Counted from the stretch's first letter, positions 1-7,060 are shown. The stretch is 16,384 nucleotides of DNA from CALWZE01 sp964645785 (GCA_964645785.1 CAZYAV010000051.1:1-16384), one strand, 5' to 3'. Numbers and translations: made by a program. The notes: generated by a model not told the origin, from the letters alone.

Positions 1-513
1 GCGCGCTGCGCGAAGCGGCTGGGCGCGGAGAATGTCTATATCGTTTACCGCCGCTCGGAGGAGGAGCTGCCCGCCCGAAAGGAAGAGGTGGAGCACGCGA
101 AGGAAGAGGGTATCATCTTCAAGCTGCTCAACAACCCGGTCGCCATCCATGGCGGCGAGGACGGAACGGTCAACCGCATCGAGTGCCTGGAGATGGAGCT
201 GGGCGAGCCGGACGCCAGCGGACGCCGCCGTCCCGTCGAAAAGCCGGGCAGCAATTTCGAGCTGGAGGTCGACTGCGTCATCATGGCCATCGGCACCTCC
301 CCCAACCCGCTGATTAAATCGACAACCGAGGGGCTGGACACCCAGAAGTGGGGCGGCATCATCGCGGACGAAAAGACGGGGCAGACCTCCCGCGAGGGCG
401 TGTTTGCGGGCGGCGACGCCGTCACGGGCGCAGCGACCGTCATCCTCGCCATGGGCGCGGGCAAGCAGGCGGCCGCGGCGATGGACGAATACATCCAGAG
501 CAAAGCGCGCTGA
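1..513 (+). CDS. gltA: NADPH-dependent glutamate synthase small subunit (GltA/GltD-like), C-terminal part
   Basis: This is a partial gene; the 5' end lies outside the window and 170 residues are visible. The protein belongs to the FAD/NAD(P)H oxidoreductase family that acts as glutamate synthase beta subunit, passing electrons from NADPH towards the glutamine-to-glutamate reaction in the cytoplasm. The visible part begins in the NAD(P)-binding Rossmann domain, with the family string YRRSEEELPARKEE near residue 16. It ends with the FAD-domain signature GVFAGGDAVTGAATVILAMG, in which the conserved Asp of GGD contacts the flavin, followed by GKQAAAAMDEY. In Clostridia related proteins also occur as NfnB-like subunits of a transhydrogenase, and the missing N-terminus is needed to separate these. 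A strong terminator follows the stop at 511-513, so this is the last gene of its transcript. Confidence 0.85.
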   Translation, partial: ARCAKRLGAENVYIVYRRSEEELPARKEEVEHAKEEGIIFKLLNNPVAIHGGEDGTVNRIECLEMELGEPDASGRRRPVEKPGSNFELEVDCVIMAIGTSPNPLIKSTTEGLDTQKWGGIIADEKTGQTSREGVFAGGDAVTGAATVILAMGAGKQAAAAMDEYIQSKAR

Positions 514-547
514 ACGGCCGCGCGGCAAAACAGCACAGCACAATAAT

Positions 548-580
548 AACCACCGGCCAATGGCCGGTGGTTTTGCTGTT
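548..580 (+). terminator. Intrinsic terminator after gltA-like gene
   Basis: A stem of CCACCGGCC (550-558) pairs with GGCCGGTGG (562-570) around a 3-nt loop, extended by AA/TT, and is followed by TTTTGCTGTT. It lies 35 bp after the stop codon. Confidence 0.9.
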
Positions 581-853
581 GCTGCCGCCCGTGCAAAAAA
601 GGACGCCCCGTGCCGCCGGGGAAAAGGCAAAAATCGGGACGGAGAAACGAAAGCGGGAGGTAAAGGGGCGGACAAGCGCGGGCAGACCGCCCGCAGGGCG
701 GAAAGGGCAGGCCTTGTTCCCAAAGACTCGTCCCGGATTTTACCCCGAAAACAGGGGAGACGACAGACGGGCGCAAAATCTTGAGTTTCAAAATCCTATA
801 ATAGGAACCGGCAATTCAGAAACAGATCAATCGAAATTGGAGGAGAAACCGAA
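581..853. other. Intergenic stretch before the zinc-ribbon gene
   Basis: The part up to about 780 is G+C rich with no convincing gene; open frames there lack ribosome binding sites and recognisable sequence. From 781 the composition becomes A+T richer. A TATAAT hexamer at 797-802 could be the -10 box of the downstream gene, but no -35 box sits at normal spacing: TTGAGT at 781-786 is only 10 nt away. Confidence 0.5.
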
Positions 854-1081
854 ATGAAATGCCCCTTTTGCGATACAGAAATGCTACAAGGCTATTTGAA
901 TTGCGGCTTAGCCCTTTGGAGTACCAGAAAGCACAAGATAAGCTTGCTTCCAGATGATAAAGAGCAGTATGCTTTCCGGCTGAAACAACCGACAGCATCT
1001 CCAAATCATGTGAGCAGCGGCTACTGCCCTGAATGCAACCGAATGATTATTGACTGTACGGGGTATGAAAGCAGTATATAG
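854..1081 (+). CDS. Small zinc-ribbon protein (DUF6487-like)
   Basis: The product has 75 residues. It opens with MKCPFCDTEM and ends with CPECNRMIIDC, so two CxxC pairs (Cys3/Cys6 and a second near residue 58) can form one zinc ribbon. The middle, LWSTRKHKISLLPDDKEQ, matches the pattern of small clostridial zinc-ribbon proteins of the DUF6487 type, which bind zinc but have no known function. The start is set by a GGAGGAG ribosome binding site at 839-845, 8 nt before the ATG. The gene stands alone between a gltA-like gene and convergent mgtE. Its codons are much more A+T rich than those of the neighbours, which suggests it was acquired or belongs to a different expression class. The family name is from memory of the motif; the zinc ribbon itself is visible. 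Confidence 0.75.
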   Translation: MKCPFCDTEMLQGYLNCGLALWSTRKHKISLLPDDKEQYAFRLKQPTASPNHVSSGYCPECNRMIIDCTGYESSI

Positions 1082-1207
1082 CGACAAATTCCTGTTTGTC
1101 TTAAACAAATTCAGCTTCCCGTTGTATCTCTTCCGGAAGCCGTGCGCGCGCTGCCGGCGGATGCCGGGGGGATTGGCGCGCAGTTCGGACGCGTTCACGA
1201 ATTTTCT

Positions 1208-1261
1208 TAAAACAAACAGACAAGAAAGCCGCCCCGCCCGCATCGCAGCGGGCGGGGCGGC
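1208..1261 (-). terminator. Terminator of mgtE
   Basis: A perfect 13-bp stem joins GCCGCCCCGCCCG (1228-1240) and CGGGCGGGGCGGC (1249-1261) with an 8-nt loop. Read on the minus strand it is followed by a T-rich run (positions 1227 down to about 1208), 49 nt after the mgtE stop. Confidence 0.85.
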
Positions 1262-1309
1262 GCGGCTTCCGCGGCTTTTTGGCCGGGCGGCGGCTCTGGC
1301 TGCGCGCCG

Positions 1310-2674
1310 TCAGATGCCGAGCAGCGCCTTGGCAATCAGGAAATAGACCAGCAGCGAGATGGCGTCCACGATGGTGGTGATGAACGGCGAGGACATGACC
1401 GCCGGGTCGAACCCCAGCTTTTTGGAGAGAATCGGCAGCGTGCAGCCGACAAATTTCGCGATGACCACCGTGACGATGAGGGTCAGCGACACGACGGCCG
1501 CCACCAGCGCCCCCACCCGGTCAAGCAGCAGAAGCTTGAGGAACACCGCCGCGCTCAGGGTGACGCCGCACAGCAGCGCAACCCGGAATTCCTTCCAGAC
1601 GACCCGCACCCAGTCCCCAAATTCGATTTCGCCGAGCGAGAGGCCGCGGATGACCGTGACCGAGACCTGCGAGCCGCTGTTGCCGCCCGTGTCCATCAGC
1701 ATGGGTATGTAGGCCACAAGGGCAATCTGCGCGGCGAGCGCCGATTCAAAGCTGCTCAGAATCAGGCCGGTGAAGGTGGCCGAGACCATCAGCAGCAGCA
1801 GCCAGGGGATGCGCGCCTTCCAGATTTCCAGCGGGGTCATCTTGAGATAGGGCTTGTCGGTCGGCAGGATGGCGTTCATCTTTTCGATATCCTCGGTGAA
1901 CTCCTCCTGCATGACGTCGATGGCGTCGTCAACCGTGATGATGCCCACCAGCCGCCCCTCCTTGTCCACAACGGGCAGCGCCATAAAGTCGTATTTGCTG
2001 AACATCTGCGCAACCAGCTCCTGGTCGTCGGTGGTGGTGACCGAGACGACGTTTTCCTCCATGATGTCGTCGATGACGTCCTCGTACTGCGCCAGCAGCA
2101 GATCCTTGACCGAGACCAGCCCCAGCAGGGTGCGGTTGGAATCGGTGACATAGCAGGTGTAGATGGTCTCCTTATCCACGCCGGTCTGCCGGATGCGGGC
2201 AAACGCCTGCTCGACCGTCATGGTCTTTTTCAGGTCGACGTACTCGATTGTCATGATGCTGCCCGCGCTGTCGTCCGGATAGTTGAGCAGCTGGTTGATG
2301 CTTTTGCGGGTGTCCGGGTCGACGTTTTTCAGCATCCGCTTGACGACGTTCGCGGGCATCTCCTCGATGATGTCGACCGTGTCGTCGAGGAATAGGTCGT
2401 CCAGCACCTCGCGCAGCTCCTTGTCGTTAAAGCCGCTGATGAGGATCTGCTGGGTGTCCGCGTCCATCTCCACAAAGGTGTCGGAGGCGATGTCCTTCGG
2501 CAGTATTCGGAACAGCACCAGCAATTCTTCCCGCGTGATCTGCTCGTCCTCAAGCAGCTCCTCGATCTCCGCGGCAATATCCGCGCTGATCTCGCCGGCC
2601 AGCAGCTCGCGCAGCTCCTTTTTCTTCTTGCCCCTGAGCAGGGTAAGGATGGCGTCGCCCAGCTTTTCGTCCAT
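1310..2674 (-). CDS. mgtE: Magnesium transporter MgtE
   Basis: This 454-residue protein is a Mg2+ channel/transporter of the cytoplasmic membrane. The order of domains is the usual one: a helical N domain (about 1-130), two CBS domains (about 138-260, with the strings VSVKDLLLAQ and ALPVVDKEGRLVGIITVDDAIDV), then a membrane domain from about 285 with five hydrophobic segments. The channel signature PMLMDTGGNSGSQ starts at residue 324. In this family the N and CBS domains bind Mg2+ and close the pore when cytoplasmic Mg2+ is high. The start at 2674 is chosen because GGAGGTG lies 6 nt upstream; an in-frame ATG at 2713 has no such site and lies in the leader RNA. The gene is preceded by an M-box riboswitch and terminator and has its own promoter, so Mg2+ should control it both as RNA and as protein. 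Confidence 0.97.
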   Translation of the reverse strand: MDEKLGDAILTLLRGKKKKELRELLAGEISADIAAEIEELLEDEQITREELLVLFRILPKDIASDTFVEMDADTQQILISGFNDKELREVLDDLFLDDTVDIIEEMPANVVKRMLKNVDPDTRKSINQLLNYPDDSAGSIMTIEYVDLKKTMTVEQAFARIRQTGVDKETIYTCYVTDSNRTLLGLVSVKDLLLAQYEDVIDDIMEENVVSVTTTDDQELVAQMFSKYDFMALPVVDKEGRLVGIITVDDAIDVMQEEFTEDIEKMNAILPTDKPYLKMTPLEIWKARIPWLLLLMVSATFTGLILSSFESALAAQIALVAYIPMLMDTGGNSGSQVSVTVIRGLSLGEIEFGDWVRVVWKEFRVALLCGVTLSAAVFLKLLLLDRVGALVAAVVSLTLIVTVVIAKFVGCTLPILSKKLGFDPAVMSSPFITTIVDAISLLVYFLIAKALLGI

Positions 2675-2706
2675 TCCGAAGCACCTCCGTTTCAGCTTTT
2701 TTTCGC

Positions 2707-2754
2707 AAAACAAACAGCAAGCCCGCCCCGCCGCTTGAAACGGACGGAACGGGC
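2707..2754 (-). terminator. Leader (attenuator) terminator of the mgtE M-box
   Basis: On the minus strand GCCCGTTCCG pairs with CGGGGCGGGC (10 bp including two G-U pairs), and an inner CCG/CGG lies below the loop. TTGCTGTTTGTTTT follows. It lies between the M-box aptamer and the mgtE ribosome binding site, the place expected for the expression platform that ends transcription when Mg2+ is plentiful. Confidence 0.8.
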
Positions 2755-2794
2755 AAAAAGGCCAGCATTTTCCACGGCGGAACGCCCCGCCGCG

Positions 2795-2946
2795 CCACCG
2801 TTCAAGCTTTAGCTTCGCAGGGCAGTGAAGTTGCGTTAAGATATGCCTTGCTGTTCGACATATCCTGCTAACCAGCTGATGGAGTCTCCTCCACTTTGCG
2901 GCAGCAACCCGTATCCCTGTGGTAACCTTGCCTACCGGGAACCGCT
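2795..2946 (-). promoter_or_regulatory. M-box (ykoK) Mg2+ riboswitch of mgtE
   Basis: Read on the minus strand, this leader carries M-box blocks in the family order: GGTAGGCAAGGTTACC, then GATACG, TTGCTGCC, GTGGAGGAGACTCCA, GGTTAGCAGGA, GTCGAACAGCAAGG, TTAACGCA and finally GCTAAAGCT. I compared it with the Bacillus M-box leader from memory, and the spacing and the conserved GTCGA...AAGG and GCTAAAGCT elements agree. M-boxes bind several Mg2+ ions and switch off Mg2+ transporter genes. A terminator and mgtE follow directly. The exact ends and the P1 partner strand are uncertain. Confidence 0.85.
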
Positions 2947-2949
2947 ATT

Positions 2950-3351
2950 TTATTTGCTGCTTTCAGTGTATTCACTTCCCTTTTGTTTGTCAACACCTTT
3001 CGAGAACAAATCCTTTGCCCCCGCCAGGATGACAAACACCGCAAACGCCGTGCGCAGCGCGCCGCCGTCCATCGCCTGTGCGGCGTAAAAGCCGGCGACC
3101 GTCGCGCCCGCCCCCGCCGCGGAGCAGGCGAGCGCGGTTTTCACGTCGATCATTTTGTTTTTCAGGTGCAGAATCACCGCGATGACGATGATGGGGATGA
3201 AGAAAAGCAGGTTGATCCCCTGCGCCTGTTTTTGGGCGATGTCGGTGAAGATGGCGAGATAGACGACCAGAATGAACCCGCCGCCCAGCCCCATCGAGGC
3301 GAGCACGCCCGAGGCGGCGCCGACCAGCGCCGCAAGCAGCCATTCGTTCAT
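2950..3351 (-). CDS. Half-length TauE/SafE (TSUP) permease, second of a pair
   Basis: The 133-residue membrane protein has the TSUP motif LVGAASGVLASMGLGGGF at its N-terminus and about four hydrophobic helices. TauE/SafE proteins export or import small anions such as sulfite, sulfoacetate or thiosulfate and are normally about 250 residues long with two homologous halves. This gene encodes only one half. Its ATG overlaps the stop of the gene upstream (ATGA at 3348-3351), so the two are probably translated together and the products may pair to form one transporter. The C-terminal tail from about residue 119 is hydrophilic (KGVDKQKGSEYTESSK), and its codons also contain the mgtE promoter. The substrate cannot be read from the sequence. 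Confidence 0.88.
   Translation of the reverse strand: MNEWLLAALVGAASGVLASMGLGGGFILVVYLAIFTDIAQKQAQGINLLFFIPIIVIAVILHLKNKMIDVKTALACSAAGAGATVAGFYAAQAMDGGALRTAFAVFVILAGAKDLFSKGVDKQKGSEYTESSK
2965..2993 (-). promoter_or_regulatory. Sigma-A promoter of the M-box/mgtE transcript
   Basis: On the minus strand TTGACA (2988-2993) is followed by a 17-bp spacer and TACACT (2965-2970). Transcription would start near 2958, about 12 nt before the riboswitch. The promoter lies wholly inside the last codons of the upstream TSUP gene. Confidence 0.85.
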
Positions 3352-3719
3352 ACCGCGATCATCACCACCCCAGACACCACCAGAACCGCGCCGAACACCC
3401 GGCGCAGCGCGTCCGATTGAATCTTTTTCAGCAGCTTTGTGCCGGCAACCGAGCCGATAATCCCGCCGGGCATAAACATCAGCCCGGTCTGCCAGTCCAC
3501 CTGCCCGTATATGGCGTAAAGTGCAAAGCTGATTCCGCTCATGACGAGAATCATGAGGGTTGCGCTCGCGTGCGCCTTTTTTTCGTCGCCCAGCAGCGGC
3601 CGCAGAAACATGACCGCTACCACCCCGCCGCCGCTGCCGAACAGCCCGTTTAAAAAGCCGCTCACCAGCCCGGCCAGGCAGATTTTCAGCTTCCTGCCCT
3701 TCTGCTCCGTTTCCTGCAT
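3348..3719 (-). CDS. Half-length TauE/SafE (TSUP) permease, first of a pair
   Basis: The 123-residue membrane protein has a short charged N-terminus (MQETEQKGRKLK), then the TSUP motif VSGFLNGLFGSGGGV and about four hydrophobic segments ending in VFGAVLVVSGVVMIAV. Like its partner it is half the usual family length. The frame stays open upstream to 4037 because of the high G+C content, but that part is proline- and arginine-rich and does not resemble a membrane protein. I therefore start at 3719, with a GGGTGAAG-like site 4 nt upstream that is only moderately good. No clear promoter was found upstream. The pair probably forms a two-subunit anion transporter; its substrate is unknown. Confidence 0.85.
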   Translation of the reverse strand: MQETEQKGRKLKICLAGLVSGFLNGLFGSGGGVVAVMFLRPLLGDEKKAHASATLMILVMSGISFALYAIYGQVDWQTGLMFMPGGIIGSVAGTKLLKKIQSDALRRVFGAVLVVSGVVMIAV

Positions 3720-4063
3720 CGCTTCACCCGCCCATCTCCGCCGCGCGGCATGTTCCGGCGCGCAAAACCGCCGCCGTTTGGGATAGTGTGCCCGCCCGGC
3801 GGGCGGTTTATCCACAGCAAAGCGAGCGGCGCACAAAACCGAACCGCGGCGGGCTGCGCCGTGCGGCGGCTCGGCCGTGATGCCCCGCGCCTGCGCCGGT
3901 CGCGCCGCCCGGCACGCACGGCCCGCAAGCCCGTTCGGCCGCCCGCGCCCTTTTTGTGCCGGGGATATTGCCCGGATTTTTCGGGGGGGCTGCCCTGCGC
4001 GCCCGCCGCTCTTTTCCCGCGCGCTTTCCCGGCACAAAACGGCTTTCCTTTTGCCCTTTGCCG
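3720..4063. other. Very G+C-rich intergenic region, divergent between TSUP pair and lipoprotein pseudogene
   Basis: No credible gene lies here. Frames are open on both strands only because stop codons are rare in such sequence. A perfect inverted repeat GCCCGCC/GGCGGGC sits at 3790-3804, and next to it a single TTATCCACA, the consensus DnaA box, at 3808-3816. A promoter for the minus-strand TSUP genes must be close but could not be fixed. Confidence 0.5.
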
Positions 4064-4072
4064 TGCTATAGT
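4064..4072 (+). promoter_or_regulatory. Extended -10 promoter upstream of the lipoprotein pseudogene
   Basis: TGCTATAGT is an extended -10 element (TGn plus TATAGT at 4067-4072). No good -35 box is present at 17 bp (TTTCCT at 4044-4049), as is common with extended -10 promoters. The leader to the ATG at 4233 would be about 155 nt. Confidence 0.5.
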
Positions 4073-4232
4073 AAATAGGAAATTTGCCGTGCCGGCGAAC
4101 GGAAAGACCATTTTTCCGGAAATCGCGGCGCGCTTCATCGCCGCGGTTTTCCGCCCCGGCTGGAGCACCGCTTTGCCGGTGTTTGCCGTACGCGGCTTCT
4201 GCCGCTTTACCATTTGGTTTTGGAGGAAGAAA

Positions 4233-5238
4233 ATGAAACGATTTTTGGCTCTGCTTCTCATCCTTGTGCTGGCGCTTTCGGGGTGCGGCGCGCAGACCCC
4301 GGCGGCGGACGGCGCGGGAACCGGCTCACCCGAGGCCGGGAACCAGACGCCCGCGCAGGCGGACGGGAAAGGGGAGATCCGCTTTACCGAGACGGTCGTC
4401 GTGGACAATGAGGCCTGACTGATTAAGCTCACCGGCATCGATATTGTGCCCAAGGAGGTGTACGACCATCCCTACTGTGCCGTCACGATGCAGCTTGAAA
4501 ACAGATCCCCCGACACGGACTATACGCTTTACGTGGACGCGGCGGTTGACGGCGTGATGGGCGACTGCGGCATTGAGGGGAGAAACCACGAGTTTGCGGC
4601 CGGCGAGGCGGGCAGCAAGGAGATGCTCGTTTTCGCGGGGCTGGACGAAACGAATACGCCGCTCGGCGACTTTACGGATATCGAGCTGCACTTCCACGTT
4701 TCGGACCCTTACCGGATGGACTATACTGGCCCCTACGCCGGGAATATCGCGGAGGAGACCGTTCACATCTACCCGTACGGCGAGGACAAGGCGGCATCCT
4801 ACAGCCGGGAGCTGAAGAGCACCGATACGGTTCTTCTGGACAATGACCTTGTAACGGTTGTCCTGACCGGGTGCGGGTACACCGACCTTGCCGGGGAGGG
4901 GGAAGGCGGCGTGTCCGGCGGGCTGTATTTTGTGAACAAAACGGATTGGGACGTGGAGGTCAACCTTCCCACGCTCTATGTGAACAGGAACGCCGCGTTC
5001 ATAGAACAGCCTGATTGCCTTTGACTTCACCCAGAACATCTGCCACGACTATATCTTTGCAAAGCAGAGCGCCTTTGCGGATTTCTCCTCGGCGGATATT
5101 AAAAAGAGCAGCGGGATCGACAGCTTTGAGGAGATCGAGAGCATTCAGTTTGAGATTACCCTGTGCGATGCCGTGTACAGCTCCGTGTTTAATCCGTCCG
5201 AATGTCCCGTGGACGAGACTGTCCTGTTCACCCCCTGA
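4233..5238 (+). pseudogene. Two-repeat secreted lipoprotein gene, broken by a stop and a frameshift
   Basis: The start is an ATG with GGAGGA at 4222-4227. The first residues form a lipoprotein signal peptide with the lipobox LSGC (Cys18), followed by a low-complexity Ala/Gly/Pro linker. The frame meets TGA at 4416-4418 (after VVVDNEA) but continues in the same frame with LIKLTGID up to a TGA at 5022-5024. From about 5005 the reading continues in the +1 frame (NSLIAFDFTQNICHDY and on) to a stop at 5236-5238. Joined, it is a protein of about 330 residues with two copies of a clostridial lipoprotein repeat: VVVDNEA-LIKLTGID and VLLDNDLVTVVLTGCG mark the start of each. Such repeats are found in cell-surface lipoproteins of unknown function. 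Two independent lesions make a pseudogene the simplest view; a sequencing error at either place is possible. Confidence 0.8.
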
Positions 5239-5251
5239 CCGGCAAAACGCC

Positions 5252-5289
5252 AAAGCGGCGGGCGCCCCTTTCAGCGTCCGCCGCTTTTT
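5252..5289 (+). terminator. Intrinsic terminator after the lipoprotein pseudogene
   Basis: AAAGCGGCGGGCG (5252-5264) pairs with CGTCCGCCGCTTT (5275-5287, one G-U pair), with a 10-nt loop and a run of five T starting at 5285. It lies 13 bp after the restored stop codon. Confidence 0.85.
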
Positions 5290-5371
5290 GCGCCCGCCGC
5301 GCCCGGCGCGGACTCCCCCTGTGGGCGCGGCAACCCGGCTTGCAGCCCCGCGGCGGCGCAGGCGGCGGGGT

Positions 5372-5400
5372 TTGTGCCGGCGGGGCGGATATGATATAAT
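5372..5400 (+). promoter_or_regulatory. Promoter of cdd-rsmA
   Basis: TGATATAAT at 5392-5400 is a perfect extended -10 element (TATAAT at 5395-5400). TTGTGC at 5372-5377 lies 17 bp upstream as a weak -35 box. It stands at the end of a spacer of about 84% G+C. Confidence 0.75.
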
Positions 5401-5453
5401 AAAAAAACAGGGCAGCCGCCCTGAATTTGAAAGATGAGCAGGAGGGTCTCGTT

Positions 5454-5876
5454 ATGGATGCCAGCATGAAACAAACGCTGCTTGAAACCGCGCTTGCGGT
5501 GCGGCAGAACGCCTATTGCCCCTATTCGCACTACATGGTCGGCGCCGCCGTGCTCGGCGCGGACGGGAAAATTTACCGCGGCTGCAACGTCGAGAACGCC
5601 TCTTACGGCGCGACGGTCTGCGCCGAGCGCACCGCAATCCTCAGCATGGTGGCGGCCGGGTGCCGCAAATTCACCGCGATTGCGGTGGCCACGGGGGACA
5701 AGACCGACGGCGCACCCTGCATGCTCTGCCGCCAGGTGATGATTGAGTTCTGCGACAGCCTCGATGTCCCCGTCATCATGACCAGCCCGGACGGCCCCGT
5801 GTTCGAGCATCCGCTGCGGGAGATTGCGCCCTTCCCCTTCCTCTCGTTCGACCCCAACGACGACTATAATGCCTGA
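5454..5876 (+). CDS. cdd: Cytidine deaminase
   Basis: This 140-residue cytosolic enzyme of pyrimidine salvage turns cytidine and deoxycytidine into uridine and deoxyuridine. It is of the small tetrameric type. The zinc site is complete: Cys56 and the catalytic Glu58 in TVCAERTAI, and Cys89 and Cys92 in PCMLCRQ. The substrate-binding strings CPYSHYMVGAAV and GCNVENASYG are also present. The start is set by AGGAGGG at 5440-5446, 7 nt before the ATG; an earlier in-frame start at 5427 has no such site. It has its own promoter and overlaps rsmA by 8 bp, so the two genes are likely co-transcribed and translated in a coupled way. Confidence 0.96.
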   Translation: MDASMKQTLLETALAVRQNAYCPYSHYMVGAAVLGADGKIYRGCNVENASYGATVCAERTAILSMVAAGCRKFTAIAVATGDKTDGAPCMLCRQVMIEFCDSLDVPVIMTSPDGPVFEHPLREIAPFPFLSFDPNDDYNA

Positions 5877-6726
5877 GCAGACGCAGGGCGCGGCGGCGCA
5901 GCTTGCGCAGGCGGGGCTTGCGCCCAAAAAGCTGTTTGGGCAGAATTTCCTTGTCAACCAGGGCGTCTGTGCAAAGATTGCGGACGCCTGCGTCCCCGAA
6001 CCGGGCTGGGGGGTCGTCGAGATCGGCCCCGGGCTGGGCGCGCTGACAAAGGAGCTGGCGAAGCGGGCAAAGCGGGTGGTCGCGGTGGAAATCGACACCG
6101 CCCTTGTCCCGCTGCTGCAAAAAAACCTGGCGGAATTCGACAATGTCGAGATTGTCTGCGCCGATGCGCTCAAGACCGACCTGCACGCGCTGCTGCGCGA
6201 GCGGCTGGGCGGGCTGCGGGTCACGGCGGCGGGCAACCTGCCCTATTACATCACCAGCCCGATTCTGATGTCCGTGCTGGAGAGCCGGCTGCCCGTCGAG
6301 CAGATTGTCGCGATGGTGCAAAAGGAGGCGGCCGTGCGGCTGTGCGCCGGGGAGGGGAGCCGGGAGAGTGGCGCGGTGACCCTCGCCGTCCGGTATTACA
6401 GCGAGCCGTCGCTGCTGTTTGATGTCTCGCAGGGCAGCTTTTACCCGCCGCCCAAGGTCACCAGCAGCGTCATCAGGCTGCGCGTCCGCCCGCACGAGGC
6501 AGCGCCCGCGGATGAGGCCTGGATGTTTTCGGTCATCCGCGCCGCGTTTTCCCAGCGCCGCAAGACCGCCGCAAACGCGATTTCCGCCGGCCTCGGGCTG
6601 GACAAGGCCGCCGTGGCGGCGGGCATCGAGGCCGTTGGGCTGAACGCGGCGGCCCGCCCCGAGCGGATGACCCTGCGGGATTTCGCCGCGCTGAGCGACC
6701 GGCTCGCCGCAATCGCGGAAAACTGA
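5869..6726 (+). CDS. rsmA: 16S rRNA (adenine(1518)-N(6)/adenine(1519)-N(6))-dimethyltransferase
   Basis: RsmA (KsgA) dimethylates two neighbouring adenines near the 3' end of 16S rRNA late in 30S assembly, using S-adenosylmethionine. The 285-residue product has the family N-terminal string KKLFGQNFLVNQ, the SAM-binding motif EIGPGLGALT (Glu51 onwards), a second acidic motif AVEID, and the catalytic motif NLPYY at residues 123-127. The C-terminal helical domain has FSQRRKTAANAI. Length is normal. The ATG at 5869 overlaps the end of cdd (ATGCCTGA) and lacks a strong ribosome binding site, as expected for translational coupling. An earlier in-frame ATG at 5824 would lie deep inside cdd. A terminator follows. 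Confidence 0.96.
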   Translation: MPEQTQGAAAQLAQAGLAPKKLFGQNFLVNQGVCAKIADACVPEPGWGVVEIGPGLGALTKELAKRAKRVVAVEIDTALVPLLQKNLAEFDNVEIVCADALKTDLHALLRERLGGLRVTAAGNLPYYITSPILMSVLESRLPVEQIVAMVQKEAAVRLCAGEGSRESGAVTLAVRYYSEPSLLFDVSQGSFYPPPKVTSSVIRLRVRPHEAAPADEAWMFSVIRAAFSQRRKTAANAISAGLGLDKAAVAAGIEAVGLNAAARPERMTLRDFAALSDRLAAIAEN

Positions 6727-6743
6727 ACCACTTGCAGGCAGGA

Positions 6744-6780
6744 AGGCGGCTCCGCCCGGCGGAGCCGCCTCTTTCTGTCT
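6744..6780 (+). terminator. Intrinsic terminator after rsmA
   Basis: AGGCGGCTCCG (6744-6754) pairs perfectly with CGGAGCCGCCT (6760-6770) around a 5-nt loop, followed by CTTTCTGTCT. Confidence 0.85.
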
Positions 6781-7060
6781 GCCGGGCGCTGCCGGTGGAA
6801 GCCCGAGCCGCTTTGCCGGTGCGCCGCCACGGGGGAGGCGCGGCGCGCGGCCGCCCGGGCGCTCCGCCCGGTATCCCCCCGCGGCCGGCTTGGAAATCCC
6901 GCCGGCGGCGAAAAAAAGAGGCCGCGTTCCCTTTTTTGGCGATGTGAAAAATTGTCATTTTCAACAAAGCCGGCCGGTTGAAAATCCCCTTAAAATAGCA
7001 CACTGGAAAATTTATGGTGCATAATGAACAGACAAAAACAAAAATTTTTGTGTAAATCTG
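6781..7060. other. Intergenic region, G+C-rich then A+T-rich
   Basis: The first half, to about 6915, is extremely G+C rich and holds no gene that I can support. The second half is A+T rich, as expected just upstream of a promoter, and contains no recognisable RNA or terminator. Confidence 0.5.

Noticed and set aside
1083..1100. GACAAA/TTTGTC hairpin just after the zinc-ribbon gene
   Set aside because: Only 6 A+T-rich base pairs and no T-run; too weak to call a terminator.
4416..4418. TGA as selenocysteine codon in the lipoprotein
   Set aside because: No convincing insertion-type stem-loop directly after it was seen, the aligned second repeat has Val, and the same gene has an independent frameshift.
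3686..4453. Overlapping long frames on both strands in the 3720-4230 spacer
   Set aside because: Arg/Pro/Ala-rich translations, no ribosome binding sites and extreme G+C content; they extend artefactually from the TSUP and lipoprotein genes.
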